Below are positions 5,360 through 10,890 of a DNA stretch of 10,890 bases, one piece after another. Both the position numbers and the translations under genes were made by a program. This stretch comes from a bacterium (GTDB lineage Bacteria; Latescibacterota; UBA2968). Where the stretch lies: NCBI GenBank assembly GCA_027296045.1, contig JAPUJS010000423.1:1-10890 (forward strand), given 5' to 3'. How positions within the stretch are numbered: position 1 is the stretch's first letter; each line of letters starts with the position of its first letter. Under the pieces are notes generated by a model. It saw only the letters and a list, made by a program, of their open reading frames with translations. It made no database searches and was not told the origin of the DNA.

Positions 5360-6847
5360 ATGAGCGCAGAAACACAAGAGCTTGAAGAACTTGAAGAACT
5401 TGCAAACCGGGAATATCAGTTTGGCTTTGTCACTGATATCGAGCAGGAGTCTGCTCCGCCGGGCCTGAATGAAGACACCGTCCGCTTTATCTCGGCCAAA
5501 AAGAAAGAACCCGACTGGCTTCTGGACTGGCGATTAAAGGCTTTTAAATACTGGAGTACCAGCCCCAAAATGGTCGACCCGCTGCGACGCAAAAAAGCCG
5601 AGCGGTGGGCCAATGTTGACTACCCCGAAATCGATTTTCAAAAAATCATCTATTATTCCGCCCCCAAGAAAAAGGGCGACGGCCCCACAAGCCTCGATGA
5701 AGTGGACCCCGAACTCCTGGAAACCTACAAGAAACTGGGCATTCCCCTCGAAGAGCAAAAAATGCTGGCCGGGGTCGCTGTGGACGCCGTTTTCGACAGT
5801 GTATCGGTTGCCACCACCTTCCGGGACAGCCTGGCCAAAGAAGGCGTCCTTTTCTGTTCGTTCTCCGAAGCCGTCCAGGAATATCCCGAACTGATACGCC
5901 AATACCTCGGCTCGGTTGTACCGTATAACGACAATTTCTATGCCGCCCTCAATTCCGCCGTCTTCAGCGACGGCTCTTTTTGTTATATCCCCAAGGGCGT
6001 GCGCTGCCCGATGGAACTCTCCACCTACTTTCGCATCAACGCCGCCAACACCGGCCAGTTTGAACGCACGCTCATTGTGGCCGAGGAAGGCAGCTATGTA
6101 TCCTATCTCGAAGGCTGTACGGCCCCACAGCGGGACGAAAACCAGCTCCATGCTGCCGTCGTAGAGCTCATCACCATGGACAATGCCCAAATCAAATACT
6201 CCACCGTTCAGAACTGGTATCCTGGCGATAAAAACGGCGTTGGAGGCATCTACAACTTTGTGACCAAACGGGGTGCCTGCCGGGGCGTCAACTCCAAAAT
6301 CTCCTGGACCCAGGTCGAGACCGGATCGGCCATCACCTGGAAATATCCCAGCTGCATCCTCCAGGGCGACAACTCGGTCGGTGAATTCTACTCGGTGGCC
6401 GTCACCACCAATCACCAACAAGCCGACACCGGCACCAAAATGATCCACATTGGTAAAAACACCAAAAGTACCATCATCTCCAAAGGTATTTCCGCCCTCT
6501 TTGGCCAGAACACCTACCGGGGCGAAGTGCGCATTCTGAAAGGCGCCGAAAACGCCCGAAACTTTACCCAATGCGATTCCATGCTCATTGGAGACCAGTG
6601 TGGTGCCCATACCTTCCCCTACATTGATGTGCGCAACCCTTCCGCCCAGGTGGAACACGAAGCCACCACCTCCAAAATTGGGGAAGACCAGATTTTCTAC
6701 TGCAACCAGCGCGGCATCCCCACCGAAGATGCCGTTTCAATGATCGTCAACGGGTTCTGCAAGGAAATCCTGGCAGAACTGCCCATGGAATTTGCCGTCG
6801 AAGCCCAGAAATTGCTGGGCATCAGTTTGGAAGGCAGCGTTGGATAA
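5360..6847 (+). CDS. sufB: Fe-S cluster assembly scaffold protein SufB
   Basis: The core scaffold of the SufBCD complex, where sulfur is received and the nascent cluster is built. It has 495 residues, the same as E. coli SufB, and the residues that matter fall at the same numbers: Cys405 (NFTQCDSMLIGDQCGAH), His433 and Glu434 (QVEHEATTSKI). The N-terminal helical region carries an acidic repeat (ELEELEELA). The middle is the beta-helix domain with IPKGVRCPMELSTYFRIN and EEGSYVSYLEGCTAP. The start at 5360 has AGGAGAG four bases upstream. It is the first gene of the plus-strand operon and is followed by sufC after 33 bases. Confidence 0.98.
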   Translation: MSAETQELEELEELANREYQFGFVTDIEQESAPPGLNEDTVRFISAKKKEPDWLLDWRLKAFKYWSTSPKMVDPLRRKKAERWANVDYPEIDFQKIIYYSAPKKKGDGPTSLDEVDPELLETYKKLGIPLEEQKMLAGVAVDAVFDSVSVATTFRDSLAKEGVLFCSFSEAVQEYPELIRQYLGSVVPYNDNFYAALNSAVFSDGSFCYIPKGVRCPMELSTYFRINAANTGQFERTLIVAEEGSYVSYLEGCTAPQRDENQLHAAVVELITMDNAQIKYSTVQNWYPGDKNGVGGIYNFVTKRGACRGVNSKISWTQVETGSAITWKYPSCILQGDNSVGEFYSVAVTTNHQQADTGTKMIHIGKNTKSTIISKGISALFGQNTYRGEVRILKGAENARNFTQCDSMLIGDQCGAHTFPYIDVRNPSAQVEHEATTSKIGEDQIFYCNQRGIPTEDAVSMIVNGFCKEILAELPMEFAVEAQKLLGISLEGSVG

Positions 6848-6880
6848 TATCACCTATTCCGATTGAGAGAGAAATTAAGA

Positions 6881-7636
6881 ATGCTCCAGATTAAAAACTT
6901 GCACGCCCGCGTCGAAGACACCGAAATCCTCCACGGAATTGACCTGGAAGTCAACCCCGGTGAGATTCACGCGTTGATGGGTCCCAATGGATCGGGCAAA
7001 AGCACCCTCGCCCAGGTCCTTTCCGGCAACGAAGCCTACGAAGTCACCGAAGGGGTAGTTTTGTTTGAAGGCAAGGACCTGCTGGATATGGATGCCGATG
7101 AACGCGCCATTGCCGGCATTTTTATGGCCTTTCAATACCCCATCGAAATCCCGGGCGTCAACACCGCCTATTTCCTTCGGACCGCTCTGAACGAAATCCG
7201 CAAACAGCGCGGCGAAGAACAAATGGACGCCATAGACTTCCTGTCCCTGATCCGGGAAAAACTCAAATTGGTGGAAATGGACGAAAAATTCCTCAGTCGC
7301 TCTGTCAACGAAGGCTTTTCGGGTGGCGAGAAAAAACGGCACGAAATTCTCCAAATGGCTGTCCTGGAACCCCGGCTGTCCATCCTGGATGAAACCGACT
7401 CTGGCCTGGACATCGACGCCCTGCGCATTGTCGCCGACGGGGTCAACCGCCTCCAAAATAAAGAAAAAGCCACCATTATCATCACCCACTACCAACGGCT
7501 CTTGAACTATATTGTGCCTGATTTTGTGCACGTCATCCTCAACGGGCGTATCGTTCGGTCGGGCGGCAAAGAACTGGCACTTGAGCTCGAAGAAAAGGGC
7601 TACGACTGGATCAAAGAGGAATTTGCAACCGCGTGA
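6881..7636 (+). CDS. sufC: Fe-S cluster assembly ATPase SufC
   Basis: An ABC-type ATPase that binds SufB and SufD and drives the conformational change needed for cluster building; it is soluble and has no transport role. In 251 residues it shows Walker A GPNGSGKST (34-42, Lys40), Q-loop Gln85 in FQYPIEIPGV, signature FSGGEKKR (146-153), Walker B LSILDETDSGLD with Glu171, and H-loop His203 in ITHYQRLL. The C-terminal YDWIKEEF is typical of SufC. The ATG at 6881 begins MLQIKNLHA, the normal family start. An in-frame TTG at 6863 would add six residues and lies inside the purine-rich leader, so I reject it. Confidence 0.98.
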   Translation: MLQIKNLHARVEDTEILHGIDLEVNPGEIHALMGPNGSGKSTLAQVLSGNEAYEVTEGVVLFEGKDLLDMDADERAIAGIFMAFQYPIEIPGVNTAYFLRTALNEIRKQRGEEQMDAIDFLSLIREKLKLVEMDEKFLSRSVNEGFSGGEKKRHEILQMAVLEPRLSILDETDSGLDIDALRIVADGVNRLQNKEKATIIITHYQRLLNYIVPDFVHVILNGRIVRSGGKELALELEEKGYDWIKEEFATA

Positions 7637-7778
7637 GGCAAATCCCCCTTGTGTTCCTTTGAAAAAGGGGGAAGATCGCTTTTGCTGTGCAAAGAACCGA
7701 TTTTAGAATGCGATGTTTTTTTGTGATCGGTTACTTAAAATTTCACAATCTATTTGGCTCTGTTACTTAGGGAAAAAA
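7637..7778. repeat. sufC-sufD spacer with inverted repeats, REP-like
   Basis: A 142-base gap breaks an otherwise tightly packed operon. TCCCCCTT (7643-7650) pairs with AAGGGGGA (7665-7672) over a 14-base loop; this resembles the dispersed CCCCCTT...AAGGGGG palindromes found between genes in many bacterial genomes. A second pair, AACCGAT (7695-7701) and ATCGGTT (7726-7732), follows, as does TTGTGA (7721-7726) with TCACAA (7743-7748). GTTACTTA occurs twice (7730-7737, 7762-7769). No clean U-run directly follows the first stem, so strong termination is unlikely. Partial attenuation, RNA processing, or an internal promoter for sufDSU are possible. Confidence 0.55.
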
Positions 7779-9110
7779 ATGCCTGAAACGCCCGACCACA
7801 CTTCCTGGCTGACCCACTTTGAGGATTTTGAAAAAACTCTCAACGGCCAGGCGACGTCTCCGATCCATTCCCTGCGCAAACATGCGATTGCTGCCTTTGA
7901 GCGGCTGGGCTATCCCACCTCTCAGGATGAAGCCTGGAAAACGGTCAACCTGGCACCCCTTCGCCGGGCCGAATTTCGTCCAGCGCCCGATGCCGACAAT
8001 CGGACGCTAACCCAGGAATGTGTCCAGTTGGCCACCTTCCCAAACCTGGACGCCCTCCGGATGGTGTTTGTAAACGGTGCTTTCCGACAGGACCTCTCCG
8101 ATCTAACCCACTGTCCCCAGGGTGTCGAGATCAGAAGTCTTGCAACCGCCATCGCATCGCAGCCTGACTTGATCGCCCAACATCTGGCCAAACAAGCCAC
8201 CTACGAGGAACTGGCTTTCACTGCACTCAACACGGCTTTTATCCAGGACGGCGCCTGGGTCCACGTTTCGAAGGGCGTGATCCTCGAATCTCCCATCCAC
8301 CTGATTTTTATTTCTTCCCCCCATCAAGAGCCCACCGTTTCCCATCCGCGCAGCCTGATCGTTGTGGACGAAAATGCCCAGGCAACCCTCATAGAAACCT
8401 ATATTGGCCCGGAAGACATCGCCTATTTCACCAATGCCGTCACCGAAATTTTCGTCGGTCCCCATGCCCTGGTAGATCACTACAAATTGGAACAAGAAGG
8501 CCGATCGGCGGTTCACATTTCCAACCACCAATCGGTCCTGGGCCAAAACAGCGTAATCACTTCCCATGCCTTCACCCTGGGAGGCCGGTTTGTGCGCAAC
8601 GACGTCCATTCGCGCCTTGCCGGAGAATCCAGCGAATCCACCATCAACGGTCTCTACGTCCTGGGCAACGACCAGCATGTTGACAATTATACCCTTTTAG
8701 AACATGCCGAACCCAACAGCCCCAGCCACGAACTCTACAAAGGCGTTCTCGGCGGAAACGCCCGGGCCATCTTTCGCGGCAAAATTTACGTGCATCGAAT
8801 TGCCCAAAAAACCGACGCCTATCAATCCAATCAAAACCTGCTACTTTCCAACAACGCCAGGGTAAACACCAAGCCCCAACTCGAAATCTATGCCGATGAC
8901 GTCAAATGTTCTCACGGGGCAACCGTGGGCCAGCTTGATGAGGCCGCCCTTTTCTACCTGCGTTCCCGAGGCATCTCTTCGGATAGGGCCTATCGGATCC
9001 TGATCCAGGCCTTTACGGGCGAAGTCCTCGACCAGGTCCGATCCGAACCGGTTCGCGAATGTCTGTCTCAACTCATGGATCGCAAACTCGAAGAAATCCA
9101 ATCGTTATGA
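7779..9110 (+). CDS. sufD: Fe-S cluster assembly protein SufD
   Basis: The SufB paralogue that completes the SufBC2D complex and is linked to iron acquisition and cluster building at the SufB-SufD interface. It has 443 residues: a helical N-terminal region with the typical GYPTSQDEAWKTVNLAPL block at about 44-61, a beta-helix middle, and a C-terminal block YADDVKCSHGATVGQLDE. The Cys377 and His379 there match Cys358 and His360 of E. coli SufD, which are needed for function. The ATG at 7779 (MPETPDHTSW) has AGGGA upstream. The frame is open 22 codons further upstream into the spacer, but that part is unlike SufD. The stop overlaps the sufS ATG (ATGA). Confidence 0.97.
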   Translation: MPETPDHTSWLTHFEDFEKTLNGQATSPIHSLRKHAIAAFERLGYPTSQDEAWKTVNLAPLRRAEFRPAPDADNRTLTQECVQLATFPNLDALRMVFVNGAFRQDLSDLTHCPQGVEIRSLATAIASQPDLIAQHLAKQATYEELAFTALNTAFIQDGAWVHVSKGVILESPIHLIFISSPHQEPTVSHPRSLIVVDENAQATLIETYIGPEDIAYFTNAVTEIFVGPHALVDHYKLEQEGRSAVHISNHQSVLGQNSVITSHAFTLGGRFVRNDVHSRLAGESSESTINGLYVLGNDQHVDNYTLLEHAEPNSPSHELYKGVLGGNARAIFRGKIYVHRIAQKTDAYQSNQNLLLSNNARVNTKPQLEIYADDVKCSHGATVGQLDEAALFYLRSRGISSDRAYRILIQAFTGEVLDQVRSEPVRECLSQLMDRKLEEIQSL

Positions 9111-10345
9111 GCGTTCTTGAAGCCACGGCCTTTGACGTCGACCGGGTCCGATCGGACTTCCCCATCCTCCAGCAGACCGTTTGGGGAAAGCCCCTGGCCT
9201 ATCTGGACAATGCCGCCACGACCCAGAAACCCCTGCCTGTGATCGAAGCACTGGACCGGTATTACCGAACGGAAAACGCCAATGTCCACCGGGGTGTACA
9301 TTGGCTCAGCCAGCGTGCGACCGATGCGTATGAAGACGCCCGCAAAAAAGTACAGGGCCTGATCAACGCCGAACACGACTGCGAAATCATCTACACGCGG
9401 GGCACCACGGAAAGCATCAACCTGATTGCTCAAACCTTTGGCCGCCAGCACCTGAAGGCCGGCGATGAAGTTGTCCTCTCCGAAATGGAACACCATTCCA
9501 ATATCGTTCCGTGGTGGCAACTTTGCCAGGACACAGGTGCCATACTCCGTGTCATCCCCATCAACGACCGTGGCGAACTTTGCCTGGACGACTACCCCAG
9601 CCTTCTCACGGAAAAAACCAAGCTGGTCTCCGTCGTCCACATTTCCAACGCCCTGGGAACCGTCAATCCGGTCACAGAAATCATCCACCACGCCCAGGAA
9701 CGTGGCATCCCCGTTCACCTGGACGGTGCCCAGGCCGTTCCCCACATCCCGGTCGATGTCCAGGCGCTTGGTTGCGATTTTTACACCTTTTCAGGCCACA
9801 AAATGTTTGGCCCAACCGGCATCGGCATTCTTTATGGCAAAGCCGAACACCTGGAATCCATGCCCCCCTATCAAGGCGGCGGCAGCATGATCAAAACGGT
9901 TGAATTTGACAACATCACCTTTGCCGATCTGCCCAATAAATTTGAGGCTGGAACCCCCCACATTGCCGGTGCTGTCGGTTTGGGCGCTGCAATTGACTAT
10001 CTCACTGCCATCGACCTTTCTGCCGCTGCAGTGTATGAAGACAGCCTGATGGCCTATGCAACAGATGCCCTGAACAGCATCCCCGGCCTCCAGATCATCG
10101 GCACTGCCGAAGAAAAAGTGGGCGTCATTTCCTTTGTCCTGGAAGACATCCACCCGCACGACATTGGGACCATTTTGGACCAGGAAGGCGTGGCCGTTCG
10201 CGCCGGCCATCATTGTGCGCAGCCTGTGATGAAACACTTCCAGATCCCTGCGACCACCCGGGCGTCTCTGACATTTTATAACACCCATACCGATATCGAC
10301 GCTCTGACAGCAGCGCTTCACAAAGCCATTGAGGTGTTCAACTGA
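9107..10345 (+). CDS. sufS: Cysteine desulfurase SufS (PLP-dependent)
   Basis: A group II cysteine desulfurase that removes sulfur from L-cysteine and holds it as a persulfide before handing it to SufU. In 412 residues: YLDNAATTQKP near 32-42, ANVHRGVHWLSQRAT at 58-72, EMEHHSNIVPW (His129) at 126-136, VHLDGAQAVPHIPVDV with the PLP-binding Asp206, the Schiff-base lysine Lys232 in TFSGHKMFGPTG, and the catalytic Cys370 in RAGHHCAQP. These make it SufS rather than IscS/NifS. The ATG at 9107 overlaps the sufD stop by ATGA. An upstream in-frame ATG at 9059 lies inside sufD and adds non-conserved residues. The stop overlaps the sufU start (TGATG), so desulfurase and acceptor are likely made together. 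Confidence 0.98.
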   Translation: MSVLEATAFDVDRVRSDFPILQQTVWGKPLAYLDNAATTQKPLPVIEALDRYYRTENANVHRGVHWLSQRATDAYEDARKKVQGLINAEHDCEIIYTRGTTESINLIAQTFGRQHLKAGDEVVLSEMEHHSNIVPWWQLCQDTGAILRVIPINDRGELCLDDYPSLLTEKTKLVSVVHISNALGTVNPVTEIIHHAQERGIPVHLDGAQAVPHIPVDVQALGCDFYTFSGHKMFGPTGIGILYGKAEHLESMPPYQGGGSMIKTVEFDNITFADLPNKFEAGTPHIAGAVGLGAAIDYLTAIDLSAAAVYEDSLMAYATDALNSIPGLQIIGTAEEKVGVISFVLEDIHPHDIGTILDQEGVAVRAGHHCAQPVMKHFQIPATTRASLTFYNTHTDIDALTAALHKAIEVFN

Positions 10346-10797
10346 TGTCCGACCTCCGAGAACTCTATCAGCAGCTGATCCTGGACCACAATAAAAACCC
10401 TCGAAATTTTCGCACTCTGGAACAACCCGACCGAACCTCAGTAGGCATGAATCCACTGTGCGGTGATCATCTCCACCTCTATTTGAACCTGGAGGATGGG
10501 CTCATCTCCGACGTCACCTTCCAGGGGTCTGGCTGTGCCATTTCCAAAGCCTCGGCCTCTTTGATGACCGACGCAGTCAAAGGCAAAACGGTGGAAGAAG
10601 CCGAAGCCATTTTCCACAAATTTCAAAACATGGTCACCGCCGACATCCACACCGAACCGGATCTTGCAGAGATGGGCAAACTCGCCGTCTTTTCGGGCGT
10701 CCGAGAATACCCCGCCCGGGTGAAATGCGCCACCCTTTCCTGGCACACGCTTCATGCCGCTCTGGAAGGAGAAGGTCAACCCGTCACAACCGAGTAA
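10345..10797 (+). CDS. sufU: SufU-type sulfur acceptor / IscU-like protein
   Basis: Zinc-bound sulfur acceptor for SufS in the SUF system. The 150 residues keep the IscU-fold cysteines: Cys39 and Asp41 in NPLCGD, Cys64 in GSGCAISKASASLM, and Cys128 in RVKCATLSWHTL. The stretch between Cys64 and Cys128 is longer than in IscU (the ~20-residue SufU insertion), and the sulfur-accepting SKASAS motif is of SufU type. In Bacillus-type SufU these residues bind zinc and exchange a ligand with the SufS partner. Direct coupling to sufS fits that job, and neither sufE nor sufA is visible here. Confidence 0.95.
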   Translation: MSDLRELYQQLILDHNKNPRNFRTLEQPDRTSVGMNPLCGDHLHLYLNLEDGLISDVTFQGSGCAISKASASLMTDAVKGKTVEEAEAIFHKFQNMVTADIHTEPDLAEMGKLAVFSGVREYPARVKCATLSWHTLHAALEGEGQPVTTE

Positions 10798-10819
10798 CAA
10801 CCCTCATCAGGAGTACAAC

Positions 10820-10890
10820 GTGAGTATTTTCAATTTCTTCAAAAAGAAAGAATCCGAATCATCGACGGTCGAAGAAGCGCCCATCCAGGA
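10820..10890 (+). CDS. Start of a further suf-operon gene, possibly SufT (DUF59), partial
   Basis: A GTG start at 10820 with GGAG six bases upstream opens a frame that runs to the window edge: MSIFNFFKKKESESSTVEEA and onward. It lies 22 bases after sufU. A basic, Phe/Lys-rich start followed by a Glu-rich linker is common in SufT-like DUF59 proteins that close SUF operons, but only about 23 residues are visible and no domain motif is reached. The identity is a guess from position and start; that a gene starts here is better supported. Confidence 0.5.
   Translation, partial: MSIFNFFKKKESESSTVEEAPIQ

Noticed and set aside
5151..5363. Small plus-strand gene (70 residues) before sufB
   Set aside because: It spans the suf promoter and the tandem repeat, has no ribosome-binding site, and reads as AT-rich low-complexity sequence without family features.
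5534..6658. Long minus-strand frame inside sufB (and similar ones in sufC, sufD and sufS)
   Set aside because: These are antisense shadows of strongly conserved genes caused by codon bias; they show no family features of their own.
7643..7672. Intrinsic terminator after sufC
   Set aside because: The stem is followed by GA-rich sequence, not a U-run, and the loop is large at 14 bases; full termination here would cut off sufDSU.
7721..7748. CRP/FNR-type site TTGTGA...TCACAA in the sufC-sufD spacer
   Set aside because: The half-sites are separated by 16 bases, not the six or so required for that family, so it is at most a chance dyad.

Overview
The window holds two divergent, housekeeping-type operons of a bacterium that respires with a complex I and builds Fe-S clusters with a SUF system. 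Positions 1-5010 (minus strand) carry nuoA-B-C-D-H-I-J-K, the quinone-reducing and membrane modules of NADH:quinone oxidoreductase; nuoK runs off the left edge. Positions 5360-10890 (plus strand) carry sufB-C-D-S-U and the first codons of a further gene, possibly sufT. The 349-base gap between nuoA and sufB holds a good sigma-70-type promoter for each direction and several repeats. The taxon cannot be fixed from the sequence. The nuoD-nuoH junction without nuoE/F/G, the NuoH 'GPMRVGGWHG' and NuoB 'SGGPYWQHGYHVLKGVD' variants, and a SufS-SufU pair remind me of FCB-type lineages (Bacteroidota/Chlorobiota/Latescibacterota and relatives), but that is inference only.

Layout from the left: nuoK (partial, no ATG/GTG start), nuoJ, nuoI, nuoH, nuoD, nuoC, nuoB, nuoA, tightly packed with 0-23 base spacers. 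Then the divergent control region. Then sufB, sufC, a 142-base spacer with inverted repeats, sufD, sufS (overlaps sufD by ATGA), sufU (overlaps sufS by TGATG), and a short-spaced GTG-started partial gene.

The genes are linked in function. SufS takes sulfur from cysteine and SufU accepts it. The SufBCD scaffold builds clusters, and complex I is a large consumer of them: NuoB carries N2 and NuoI carries two 4Fe-4S clusters. Divergent placement would allow shared control.

The most notable observation is in nuoD. The reading frame is uninterrupted and well conserved over its whole length except for one in-frame TGA at 2747-2749. That TGA replaces the codon expected to be Cys in the conserved G-D-C-(Y/W)-D-R-Y segment. 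A stem-loop resembling a bacterial SECIS element lies 15-45 bases downstream. This may be a selenocysteine codon in a complex I core subunit, but a nonsense mutation or sequence error is also possible, and the adjacent expected Asp is also changed (Tyr). nuoK, in the same operon, lacks a standard start because ATT sits where an overlapping ATG would be expected.
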